A DNA stretch of 64,000 nt from Dethiobacter alkaliphilus (GTDB lineage: Bacteria > Bacillota > Dethiobacteria > DTU022 > UBA8154). The stretch spans positions 62,001-126,000 of the forward strand of contig JAENYV010000007.1 in NCBI GenBank assembly GCA_016841605.1. The letters are read 5' to 3'. The notes beneath the pieces are model-generated. The model was not told the DNA's origin, did no database searches, and was given only the letters and a program-made list of their open reading frames with translations. Position 1 is the first letter of the stretch, and every line of letters starts with the position of its first letter. This document shows, piece by piece, positions 54,980 through 64,000 of this stretch. Position numbers and translations under genes: made by a program.

Positions 54980-54984
54980 GGAAT

Positions 54985-55416
54985 ATGCGCAGATATAATT
55001 TTTTTAATTCGGAAAAAGGCCTGACCCTTGTGGAAGTACTTGTTGCCATGGCTATTCTCTCCATAGTTGTCGTGGCCTTTACTCAGCTTATGGGGTGGAG
55101 TTTTACCAATATCTTTATTCAGGGTAATAAAAGCAAGGCTACGGCTGCTGCTGCTGAAAAGATAGATTTTCTTACCTACGTTATTTCTACTTCCGACACG
55201 CCCGAGGATGTTATGGAGAGTGACGAAGAATGGGTCGCTCAGTTTGATGATCTGTTTGATATGGAACTCCCCGGGGAACGACGATTTTACTACGAGGCGG
55301 TTGAGAATTCATTAGACGAAACTATTGTTGATGGTTATAACGTGACAGTTGTTGTTTATTACCAGGATTATAGATTTCATGTCCTTTTTGAGCAATTTAT
55401 AGACAAGAAAGATTAA
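54985..55416 (+). CDS. PilV-like minor prepilin
   Basis: 'MRRYNFFNSEKGLTLVEVLVAMAILSIVVVAFTQLM'. Confidence 0.88.
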   Translation: MRRYNFFNSEKGLTLVEVLVAMAILSIVVVAFTQLMGWSFTNIFIQGNKSKATAAAAEKIDFLTYVISTSDTPEDVMESDEEWVAQFDDLFDMELPGERRFYYEAVENSLDETIVDGYNVTVVVYYQDYRFHVLFEQFIDKKD

Positions 55417-55418
55417 TA

Positions 55419-55928
55419 ATGAAACAATTAAGCTTGCTTCAGGATAAAAAAGGGTTGACCATTATAGAATTGCTCATCGCTTCCGCCATACTGCTTATGG
55501 TGCTGGCGGTGAGTTATACTTTTTATAGTTATGCCGCCCGCTCTTCCGCTGGTGCCTCCATGCAGTCGGATATGCAGCAAAATGTGCGCCTGGCGAAAGC
55601 CCTGATTGAGAATGAAATTAAAATTGCCTCTTATGTTAAAGTAGGAGCGCCGGCAGATCCGGAAAATTATCATAAAATATACTTGGAAAACGATAAGATC
55701 ATGATCCGCCATCAAGGAGAGACTGAAGAAGACCTTTTGCGCGACCTTTCCGACAATATTGCCATGAATCAGTCTTTTACCGTATGCGGAGATTCTTTTA
55801 TTGAGATTATGGTTGCTGCCGGTGATGGAGAAAATAACTACGATATAACTTCGCAAATTTTAATTCTAACGAGAAATATTGATAACGCTGACGGTGATTC
55901 GGACACCGAAATTTACTATTCAGATTAA
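55419..55928 (+). CDS. PilW-like minor prepilin
   Basis: 'DKKGLTIIELLIASAILLMVLAVSYTFYSYAARS'. Confidence 0.88.
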   Translation: MKQLSLLQDKKGLTIIELLIASAILLMVLAVSYTFYSYAARSSAGASMQSDMQQNVRLAKALIENEIKIASYVKVGAPADPENYHKIYLENDKIMIRHQGETEEDLLRDLSDNIAMNQSFTVCGDSFIEIMVAAGDGENNYDITSQILILTRNIDNADGDSDTEIYYSD

Positions 55929-56229
55929 AGGAGCACCACGTAACTGCTTGCTCGTTGGCCTTTTCCGAATCCAACCCCCTGCAAATTGAGTCTGACACGA
56001 CTCAATTTGCAGGGGGTTTCTTTTTGGCTCTTTATCTCTTTGCTCCTTCTCCTCTGATGACTTTAACTTTAACGAAACATAGAACTTTCCGATCTTTAGA
56101 CATGTTATGAATGCTTGCTTTGCCAATTTACATAACTCAACGGCAATAAGTGAAAAATAACCGGTAAGCTTTTCTGTTTTATCCGGAACATTGTAAATAA
56201 TAAAGGAGCATTTAGAAGAACTGTGAAAG

Positions 56230-56559
56230 ATGGAAAAAAATACGCTAAGTTTACAGCAAACCGCTACTTTGCGGTTTTTACTTGTGGGGGTCGCTGTCTT
56301 CAATCTGCTTGATTATCTGTTGACTCATTTTTTCTTGCAAGCAGGTTTCAGAGAGTTTAACCCCATTATAAGTCCCCTTGTTCATACACCATATTTCCCT
56401 TTCTTGAAGCTGGTTATTATTCCGCTGTTTTTATGCTTTATCTGGCAGGTTCGACAAAGCTTGAATTGCAGGAGATTAATGTTTTACGCCCGGATTCTCT
56501 TCGGTGCTTACCTGCTGCTTATGGTCTATTTTTCTTATAATCTATCTTTACTTCGCTAG
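56230..56559 (+). CDS. DUF5658-like membrane protein
   Basis: 'FNLLDYLLTHFFLQAGFREFNPIISPLV', multiple TM segments. Confidence 0.65.
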   Translation: MEKNTLSLQQTATLRFLLVGVAVFNLLDYLLTHFFLQAGFREFNPIISPLVHTPYFPFLKLVIIPLFLCFIWQVRQSLNCRRLMFYARILFGAYLLLMVYFSYNLSLLR

Positions 56560-56751
56560 TAAATTTAGTTTTGTAAATTGGATATGTCAAATTGGATATT
56601 GACAATAAATTTGCTGTTCATTATACTCAAAGTGCCATATAATGTAATGAAATTTTTGTGCAGTGTGTTCCATTACATATTACATTAAAGTTGCCTGGCA
56701 CAAATTAAATGATTTCGTGACCAGGTTTTTGCTTTAAAGGAGTGAGCAGCA

Positions 56752-57825
56752 ATCGACATCAATTTTTTTTTACATCAAGCAGTTCAACGAAGTGCTTCAG
56801 ACGTCCACATTACAGCGGGCGCCCCTCCGACACTACGAATCGACGGCGACCTGGTTCCCCTGGATGAACCCCCATTGCAACCGGACAATACGCGGCAATT
56901 GGCCAAGCAGATTCTGTCTAAAGAACAGTTCGACCTTTTTGAGAACAAGGGGGAAATTGATTTTTCATACAATGGAGCGGAAGTGGGAAGCTTTCGTGTA
57001 AATGTTTATTACCAGCGAGGTGCTGTGGGGCTGGCGATGAGAGTGGTGAGCAAACAGATACCTTCTCTTCTCTCCCTGGGATTACCGGAAACAGTAGCAA
57101 CCCTTGCCCGGCGCACCCGGGGTTTAATTCTGGTGACCGGTCCTGCGGGGAGCGGCAAGTCCACAACGATTGCAGCCATGCTTAACCTTATTAACGAAGA
57201 GACGGCCTGCCATATCATTACACTGGAAGATCCTATCGAATACCTGCATGTACATAAAAAAAGTATTATCAATCAACGGGAGATCGGCAGCGACAGTAAA
57301 ACATTTCCCGGCGCCCTGCGGGCGGCCCTGCGTCAGGATCCCGATGTTATTATGGTGGGGGAGATGCGGGATCTGGAAACTATCTCCATCGCTATTACTG
57401 CTGCGGAAACAGGACACCTGGTGCTGGCGACTTTGCATACTGTGAGTGCCCCGCAAGCAATAGAACGTATTATTGATGTTTTCCCTCCCAATCAGCAGCA
57501 ACAGGTACGTGTACAGCTTTCGGGGACACTGGCCGGTGTAATCTCACAGCGGTTGTTGCGCCGCAGGGATGAAAAGGGAAGAGTAGTAGCTTTGGAAATT
57601 TTAATCAGCACTCCGGCAGTTCGCAACCTCATGCGAGAGAGCAAACTGCACCAGCTTTATTCAGTCATGCAGACCGGCACCCGGTTTGGTATGCAGACAC
57701 TTGACAGGGCTCTTCAGGAGCTTTATAAAGACAATTTGATCAACGCTGAGGAAATCAGGAAACATGCCGCGGACCTGGATGCCATGGAGCGTTTTCTGCA
57801 GCAAAACGGTGCAGATAGTCCCTGA
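56752..57825 (+). CDS. pilT: Second PilT-type ATPase (possible ATC start)
   Basis: In-frame N-terminus IDINFFLHQAVQRSASDVHITAGAPPTLRIDGDLVPLDEP extends upstream of track start 56875; 'LILVTGPAGSGKSTTIAAML'. Confidence 0.88.
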   Translation: MDINFFLHQAVQRSASDVHITAGAPPTLRIDGDLVPLDEPPLQPDNTRQLAKQILSKEQFDLFENKGEIDFSYNGAEVGSFRVNVYYQRGAVGLAMRVVSKQIPSLLSLGLPETVATLARRTRGLILVTGPAGSGKSTTIAAMLNLINEETACHIITLEDPIEYLHVHKKSIINQREIGSDSKTFPGALRAALRQDPDVIMVGEMRDLETISIAITAAETGHLVLATLHTVSAPQAIERIIDVFPPNQQQQVRVQLSGTLAGVISQRLLRRRDEKGRVVALEILISTPAVRNLMRESKLHQLYSVMQTGTRFGMQTLDRALQELYKDNLINAEEIRKHAADLDAMERFLQQNGADSP

Positions 57826-58045
57826 TAAGGGAGCATCTGCCAAAACACAATATTTTTTTTAATTATTTTGTTTTTTTCCATCAGGGTAATACTATAGAAT
57901 AAGTAACCTTTCAAGTAACCTTTCGCTGTAATGATAGTACAAAATTTTTCAAAATAAATAGCAAGTTGGCAGGAAAATTCACCCTATCAGGCGAATTTTT
58001 TCCTTTATAGTAGAAAGATGGAGAGATAGAGGAGGCAGCTCATTC

Positions 58046-58891
58046 GTGCAAGAGAAGAAAATGAAGATAACTTTCTGGGGGGTTAGGGGTTCCCGTCCGG
58101 TACCGGGCAAAGAAACAGTGGTTTACGGCGGCAATACCCCTTGCGTAACAGTAAAGGCAGGAGAAACGCTGATTATTTTAGATGCGGGGACAGGGATCTG
58201 CAACCTGGGAAACTCTCTGGCAGAGACAAGAAAAAAAGTAAAAGCACACATCTTCATCACTCATACCCACTGGGATCATATTCAAGGGTTTCCGTTTTTT
58301 ACTCCTGCTTATCTCCCGGATAACGAGTTTTATCTCTATGGCCAGGGCAAGCTGGATCATACCTTTTCCAATCTGATGCGCGGGCAAATGATTTTTCCCC
58401 ATTTTCCCGTGCAGATTGATAAAATGAAAGCAGACATCCGCTTAACGGAAATTTCCACCGGTGAACGTCTTGAAATTGAAGAGAATCTCTTTATCAGTAC
58501 AATTCATAACAATCATCCCGGCGGCTGTCTTTCCTACCGGATAGATTACGGTGACAAGTCATGCTGTTATCTGACTGATACGGAACATTATTCCTGCATT
58601 GATGCTTATTTGCACGAGCTGGCGGCTGGTGCCGATGCAATCATTTACGACAGCAACTTTACCGATGCCGAGTATGAAGGAACAAACGAGTATAATTCCA
58701 AGATTGGCTGGGGACATTCTACCTGGCAGGAGGGAATTAAACTGGCGCGCGCGGCAGGCGTTTCACAATTAATTTTTTTCCACCATGCCACCCATCGTAC
58801 AGATAACGAACTTTTCCAGATTGAAAAAGAAGCCAAAACAATTTTTAAAAATTGTCAGGCCGCAGCAGAAGGCGGCTCCATTGTCGTATAA
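58046..58891 (+). CDS. MBL-fold metallohydrolase
   Basis: 'ITFWGVRGSRPVPGKETVVYGGNTPCV', 'HIFITHTHWDHIQGFPFF'. Confidence 0.92.
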   Translation: MQEKKMKITFWGVRGSRPVPGKETVVYGGNTPCVTVKAGETLIILDAGTGICNLGNSLAETRKKVKAHIFITHTHWDHIQGFPFFTPAYLPDNEFYLYGQGKLDHTFSNLMRGQMIFPHFPVQIDKMKADIRLTEISTGERLEIEENLFISTIHNNHPGGCLSYRIDYGDKSCCYLTDTEHYSCIDAYLHELAAGADAIIYDSNFTDAEYEGTNEYNSKIGWGHSTWQEGIKLARAAGVSQLIFFHHATHRTDNELFQIEKEAKTIFKNCQAAAEGGSIVV

Positions 58892-58982
58892 ATCTTCTTC
58901 GCGACGATAAGGTCAGAGAAAGAACAGCGCGGAAGAGGTCTGCTACAAAAAGAAAATAGTTATTGAGGGAGATAGTAATTCT

Positions 58983-60107
58983 ATGTATTACCTGTTATCG
59001 TTACTGCGACATCCCGCACCGTTCTTTTTATTCCTCAGTCGTCCCCGGACACGGGACCTGATGAACTTCTGCCACCAGTTTGCCGTCATGCTTGGTGCAG
59101 GCATTACCGTAATGTCCGCCCTGGAAATCCTGGAATGGCATTCGGAAAATCCTTTATTAAAAAAAACAATCAAGAAAGTCGGCCAACGTGTGGAAAAGGG
59201 CAAATCCCTGACCGAAGCCGTGGCTGAAGAAGAAAAAATTTTTCCTCCTTTTTTTAAGGGGATGGTTGAAGCCGGAGAAACAGGTGGCGAACTGGACAAG
59301 GCTATGCAGCAACTGGCTCTTCACTTTGAAAGAAAAAGTGATCTGGAACAAAAAATCAAGACAGCGACTGCCTATCCGATATTTGTTTTTCTTATTATTA
59401 TAGTGGTAGTCGCTTTTTTATTGGTTTTTGTCATTCCCACTTTTGCCGGAACCTTCACCGGTATGGGGGTGGATCCTCCACTGCCAACCAGACTTCTCAT
59501 CACTGCCGGGAAAGGGCTGCGAGTTTACTGGTATCTGGTGATCGCCGGAGGAGTTGCCATTTACTTACTTTTTCGCAGGTTGTTAAAGACAAAAAAGGGC
59601 GGTTATTATCGGGATCGCTTGCTTTTTCGTCTCCCCCTTTTCGGCCGGATTTATCACAAAATGATGGTAGCACGGTTTTGCCGGGCTCTTAGTTCTCTGC
59701 TCGGCAGCGGGGTAGGGTTATTAACAGCACTGGATCTGGCGAAAAATGTTGTCGATAACAATGCTTTTCGAAAGCGCATTAATCTAGTAAAAGAAGACAT
59801 TATCCGGGGGGAAGCAATTGCGGGAACCCTGTCTGCCGCCGGTTTTTTTCCTTTTCTGGTAATTGGGATGGTTGATGTGGGTGAGCAATCCGGAAAAATG
59901 GAGGAGATGTTCGCACGGGCTGCCGACTTATATGAGTCCGAGGTAAATTATGTCATAGATAGGCTCAGTTCCTTGGTTGAACCGGTTTTAATCATTTTCC
60001 TTTCTTTAGTGGTAGGAGGCATCGTTCTCTCAGTCTTCTTACCTCTTTTTAACATCTTTGACCTCTATCTCCTGCCAGCCGCGACACCTTCTCTTAAAAT
60101 CATATAA
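58983..60107 (+). CDS. pilC: Second PilC/GspF platform protein
   Basis: 'MNFCHQFAVMLGAGITVMSALEIL', 'GMVEAGETGGELDKAMQQLA'. Confidence 0.93.
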   Translation: MYYLLSLLRHPAPFFLFLSRPRTRDLMNFCHQFAVMLGAGITVMSALEILEWHSENPLLKKTIKKVGQRVEKGKSLTEAVAEEEKIFPPFFKGMVEAGETGGELDKAMQQLALHFERKSDLEQKIKTATAYPIFVFLIIIVVVAFLLVFVIPTFAGTFTGMGVDPPLPTRLLITAGKGLRVYWYLVIAGGVAIYLLFRRLLKTKKGGYYRDRLLFRLPLFGRIYHKMMVARFCRALSSLLGSGVGLLTALDLAKNVVDNNAFRKRINLVKEDIIRGEAIAGTLSAAGFFPFLVIGMVDVGEQSGKMEEMFARAADLYESEVNYVIDRLSSLVEPVLIIFLSLVVGGIVLSVFLPLFNIFDLYLLPAATPSLKII

Positions 60108-60202
60108 AACGCCAACTACCATAATAACTCTTTTCTATTTTCCATCCATCCGACTATGAAGCAAATCTACCTTGTGTGTTCTAATAATCAGGGGGCAGTA
60201 AG

Positions 60203-60655
60203 ATGACTGAGCGGTTAAAAAACAGTTATACAAGCCGCAAAGCCTTTACCCTGTTGGAAGTAGTAGTCTGCCTGGGTATCGTCAGCATCATCCTTCTTTC
60301 TTTTACAAGGCTTTTTATCAACAGTTTTGCTGCTACCGTCCAAGCCGGCCGGACCACCCAGGCCACTGCCCTTGCACAGGAAAAAATGGAAGCATTGTTA
60401 TCATACTCCTATGCTGAGTTGCTTGATTTGGGGGCTGAATTAAACGGAGGATTTTTTCACTGCCCTTCTGAAGTTTCTTCCGTCCCTGCGGCTATTGAAG
60501 GTTTTAACAATTTATTCTGCTATTATACTATTGCCTATGATACTATTGAGCTTGACGGTTGCCCGGTCGATGGGCTGCGACTGGAGGTCATAATTTTGCA
60601 GGGAGAAGAGAAACAGGTTGTCAAATTTTTATCTTTTGTTCGAGAAAAATACTAA
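60203..60655 (+). CDS. PilV-like minor prepilin
   Basis: 'SRKAFTLLEVVVCLGIVSIILLSFTRLF'. Confidence 0.88.
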   Translation: MTERLKNSYTSRKAFTLLEVVVCLGIVSIILLSFTRLFINSFAATVQAGRTTQATALAQEKMEALLSYSYAELLDLGAELNGGFFHCPSEVSSVPAAIEGFNNLFCYYTIAYDTIELDGCPVDGLRLEVIILQGEEKQVVKFLSFVREKY

Positions 60656-61163
60656 TTGTAATATTTTTTTCCGGAAGACATTTTTTTTCCGCAGCAGCTT
60701 GATTTTGGTTCCGGATAAGGGGTTCACTCTTATTGAAATCCTTGCAGCGGTCAGTATAGCCGTCCTATTGTTCTGTACTGTCTTCGGGTTGTATTTTTTT
60801 GGGGTAAATACCTTTCAGATCTGTACTGCACATCTTGATCTACAACAAAATGTGCGTATCGCGGCCGATTTTATAACCCGGGAATTGCGTTATGCCCGCA
60901 ACCTGGAAGTTGATACCGATGAAGTGCAATATGAACTTCCGGATGATGATAATGATTCCTATACGATAAAAAAAGAAAACGGGGAAATCGTCTATTTAAT
61001 CAACAGTACGGAAAACAAGATTGCCTACAATATCAACACCCTCAGCTTTACTTGGGATGGGCTTACAAAAATTCTTTCTTTTGAAATTGAGGGAGTAGAT
61101 AACAGATATTGTTATGCGGTTCGGACAGCAGTATGCCTGCAAAACCTGCAGGAAAGGCGGTAG
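60618..61163 (+). CDS. PilW-like minor prepilin
   Basis: 'VPDKGFTLIEILAAVSIAVLLFCTVFGLYF'; true start probably downstream of 60618. Confidence 0.85.
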   Translation: MSNFYLLFEKNTNCNIFFRKTFFFRSSLILVPDKGFTLIEILAAVSIAVLLFCTVFGLYFFGVNTFQICTAHLDLQQNVRIAADFITRELRYARNLEVDTDEVQYELPDDDNDSYTIKKENGEIVYLINSTENKIAYNINTLSFTWDGLTKILSFEIEGVDNRYCYAVRTAVCLQNLQERR

Positions 61164-62040
61164 GAACTATGGGGTAATTCGCTCACCAAAAGGGTATATC
61201 CTGGTCTTTGTTATTCTTGTCTGTGCCGCCTTATTGATGCTTGGAACATCCCTTCCGGAACTAAACAGCGTAGACTTGAAAATTGCAGCCAATCAGAGGG
61301 ATAGTGTTCAGGCCTATTATCTGGCGGCAACGGGGATTGAAACAGCGTTCGGCATACTGGAAGAGTATTATCCGTTCTACTGCGGAAGCGGAGAAATGTC
61401 TCTAGCCGGGGGGAGTATCAGCGTAAATGTAAACTACACAGATCAGGAAGACGGCAGCCGGCAGGTACAAATAATCTCTATCGGCCAAAAAGGTCCTATT
61501 CAGGAGAAGGTTTCTGTAAAATTTCAGTCTGTTCCTTTCTATCCCGGAGGAACAGACGGTGCTGAATTGGGATGGTATGATGAAATAAGCGGGGAAATAA
61601 TTCCCGACGTCGAACACATTGGAGATGGTGTTGTCTCCTTAGGTCATCCCGACATGACCTCCCCCATAACTTTATGCAGCCCGGAGAGCAGCGGCGCTTT
61701 TCTTTCTGCTGAACAGATTTTTTTTCAAAGCTTGCCGGTCAACCTGCTTGTAGCCAAAACTCTGGAGATCAGTGCCGATATAGTGGTTTTTCTGGGAAGT
61801 GTTTTTTTATGCCCGGAGGAAGGAAGCTTGCTCTTTTCACATCCTTCCGGCGATCCGATGCGTGTTTATTTTCGTGAAGAGGTACTGTCAACCTTCGATT
61901 ACCACTCCTTGCTTGAACCGGGGGTATATTCTTTCCCGGTTGATTGGCAAATTACCGGTAATTCTTCTCCGCAGGAAACAAGGTGCTACCGGGTTTTACC
62001 GGTTGTCCCCGGAACAATGATCCTGGAGAGCGGGAGATAA
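61114..62040 (+). CDS. PilX-like pilus protein
   Basis: 'SPKGYILVFVILVCAALLMLGTSLPELNSVDLKIAANQRDSVQAYYLAATGIETA'. Confidence 0.7.
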   Translation: MRFGQQYACKTCRKGGRNYGVIRSPKGYILVFVILVCAALLMLGTSLPELNSVDLKIAANQRDSVQAYYLAATGIETAFGILEEYYPFYCGSGEMSLAGGSISVNVNYTDQEDGSRQVQIISIGQKGPIQEKVSVKFQSVPFYPGGTDGAELGWYDEISGEIIPDVEHIGDGVVSLGHPDMTSPITLCSPESSGAFLSAEQIFFQSLPVNLLVAKTLEISADIVVFLGSVFLCPEEGSLLFSHPSGDPMRVYFREEVLSTFDYHSLLEPGVYSFPVDWQITGNSSPQETRCYRVLPVVPGTMILESGR

Positions 62041-62240
62041 TAATTGATCTATTATTTAAGCCTGCGGCAACCGGCTCAGGAGTCAGGAACAGGTTACCAC
62101 AGGAATAATGTGCAGCAGTTTACTTGAACGGCAACTTTTGAAAATGCAGGAAATTATTTATACCGTATAGAAATATATATGACAGTGAAACTAACCATTA
62201 CGGGAACTTTAGACTGATTATTATTAAAGGAGGAATCCTG

Positions 62241-63293
62241 ATGATTAATAAGATTACTGAATTACTGGGGAAAGAAGCCGATTACCTATTAAACCATTCC
62301 TGCAAGACAGTTTCCAAGGATCTTCTCTGCGTACCCTCTCCGGATTATGTTGACCGTGTATTGGTCGTTTCCGATCGTCCTGCACCAGTCTTGCGCAATA
62401 TGCAGCTTTTATTTTCAACCGGACGTCTGGCCAAAACGGGTTACCTTTCCATTTTACCGGTGGACCAGGGAGTAGAACACTCGGCCGGAGCATCTTTTGC
62501 TCCCAATCCGATCTATTTTGATCCGGAAAATATTGTCAAACTGGCTATTGAAGGAGGTTGCAACGCAGTTGCTTCTACTCTGGGAGTTTTAGGAAGCATG
62601 GCACGGAAATATGCACATAAGATCCCCTTTATTCTTAAAATTAATCATAATGAACTTCTGACCTATCCGAATAAGTTTGATCAAATTCTCTTTGCCGATG
62701 TTGATCAGGCTTTTGAAATGGGAGCAGTTGCCGTGGGAGCCACAATTTATTATGGTTCGGAAGAAAGCAGCAGGCAAATACAGGAAATTTCCCAGGCTTT
62801 TCATTATGCACATTCCCTGGGATTGGTTACTATTCTCTGGACATATTTACGTAATGATGCTTTCAAAAAAGATAATGTCGATTATCATGCCTCAGCTGAC
62901 TTAACCGGCCAGGCCAATTACCTGGGAGCCACAATAGAAGCAGATATTATAAAACAGAAACAGGCTGAAAACAATGGCGGTTTCCTTGCCATAGACTTCG
63001 GCAAGACAAATAAGAAGGTTTATTCCGATCTTTCCACAGACCATCCCATTGACCTGACCCGTTACCAGGTTGTGAATTGTCTGACTGGGCGTGCGGGGTT
63101 GATAAATTCCGGGGGACCTTCAGGGGAAAATGATATCCAGCAGGCGGTAAAAACGGCTGTCATTAATAAGAGAGCCGGAGGTATGGGGCTTATCTCCGGA
63201 AGAAAAGCCTTCCAAAAACCCATGAAAGAAGGCGTGGAAATTCTGCAGGCTATCCAGGATGTTTACCTTTGTAAGGAAATCGATCTGGCCTGA
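62241..63293 (+). CDS. Class I fructose-bisphosphate aldolase
   Basis: '[49 protein letters not shown]', '[10 protein letters not shown]'. Confidence 0.93.
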   Translation: MINKITELLGKEADYLLNHSCKTVSKDLLCVPSPDYVDRVLVVSDRPAPVLRNMQLLFSTGRLAKTGYLSILPVDQGVEHSAGASFAPNPIYFDPENIVKLAIEGGCNAVASTLGVLGSMARKYAHKIPFILKINHNELLTYPNKFDQILFADVDQAFEMGAVAVGATIYYGSEESSRQIQEISQAFHYAHSLGLVTILWTYLRNDAFKKDNVDYHASADLTGQANYLGATIEADIIKQKQAENNGGFLAIDFGKTNKKVYSDLSTDHPIDLTRYQVVNCLTGRAGLINSGGPSGENDIQQAVKTAVINKRAGGMGLISGRKAFQKPMKEGVEILQAIQDVYLCKEIDLA

Positions 63294-63777
63294 TTATTTA
63301 AAAGAAAGCGGCAGTAGGAGAAACCGGAAAGGTTTTACTTTTCTGGAGCTGGTTATTGTCCTGGCATTATTCGGTGTCATCCTGGCAATTGCCTTGCCCC
63401 GGCTCCCTTCACTTTCCCGCCGGCAGTTGGAGACAGCAGCCCGGAAAATGGCCGGAGATCTGCGTTTGACCAGAAGCGAAGCCATTTCATCCGGAGAAAT
63501 ATGCAAAGTTAAATTTTTTGTGTATGGAGACTGTTATCTGCTAATTTTAACGGAAAAAAATCAATCAGTTCACTTGCCGGAGGGAATTCACTTTTCGGGT
63601 CTGACAACTTTTTTGACAGAAAATGGTGTTCCTTTTGTTCATTTTAATGCCCTGGGCCGTCCCAGCGGAGGGGGAACGGCCATTCTCCAATCCCAAGATG
63701 GGGACGAGCGTTATATTATTGTTACTCCGGTAACAGGGAGGGTAAGAATAGCAAATGAACCGCCTCAACACTGGTAA
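63259..63777 (+). CDS. GspH/FimT-like prepilin
   Basis: '[54 protein letters not shown]'. Confidence 0.9.
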   Translation: MFTFVRKSIWPDYLKESGSRRNRKGFTFLELVIVLALFGVILAIALPRLPSLSRRQLETAARKMAGDLRLTRSEAISSGEICKVKFFVYGDCYLLILTEKNQSVHLPEGIHFSGLTTFLTENGVPFVHFNALGRPSGGGTAILQSQDGDERYIIVTPVTGRVRIANEPPQHW

Positions 63778-64000
63778 AACTGTTTATTAACCGTTTATTC
63801 CCCATAATACGGTTGTATTGTGCAATTTTTAAAAAAACGGCGTTATTTTCCTTTGTAGCAGGATTTTTTCCCCAGAAGTTGAATTTAGATATTAATAGAG
63901 GAAATAGTAAAAAATAAGGCTGTACAGAGCAAGGGAGGTGAAAACATAGAAAATAAAAGCATACAAAAACGGATAACAAAACTTCGTTCGAAACTGGATG

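Overview
The window has two parts. (A) About 1-32.78 kb is the right-hand part of a Firmicutes prophage with a contractile tail (PBSX/Xkd-like myovirus). In order it carries packaging, HK97-type head, sheath/tube, tape measure, baseplate, several tail-fibre proteins and lysis genes. An accessory right end follows: MerR and XRE regulators, an FtsK-like ATPase, a Replic_Relax-like protein and two paralogous small membrane proteins. No integrase is visible, so the left end lies outside the window. (B) About 32.79-64 kb is host DNA with two type IV pilus (T4P) clusters. Cluster 1 has a GspE/PilB C-terminal fragment, a PilP-like protein, a LysM+secretin-N protein, PilT, PilC, a sigma factor, PilM/N/O, PilB and two pilins. 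Cluster 2 has two PilV/W/X-type minor pilin sets, PilT, PilC and FimT/GspH. Between them is an accessory island with a nonsense-inactivated hicA plus hicB, a MazF-like toxin with an RHH antitoxin, and a segmental duplication of a coiled-coil/nuclease-like gene. Main points for follow-up: (1) the prophage right end abuts a headless pilB/gspE, which suggests integration into a pilus ATPase gene; (2) a highly structured ~213-nt GC-rich element sits in a ~308-bp segment flanked by TTAAT and absent from the duplicated 'empty' copy; (3) a tail protein combines a TIM-barrel-like domain with a PHP phosphoesterase; (4) a phage-borne K+-channel-like protein has a 12-residue repeat domain; (5) the FtsK / Replic_Relax / twin small-membrane-protein module; (6) a -1 frameshift site in the tail-assembly chaperone; (7) a LexA-type box in front of the phage dam gene; (8) a sigma factor inside the pilus operon with candidate SigB-type promoters at the pilin genes. 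All calls come from reading the sequence; no database search was possible.
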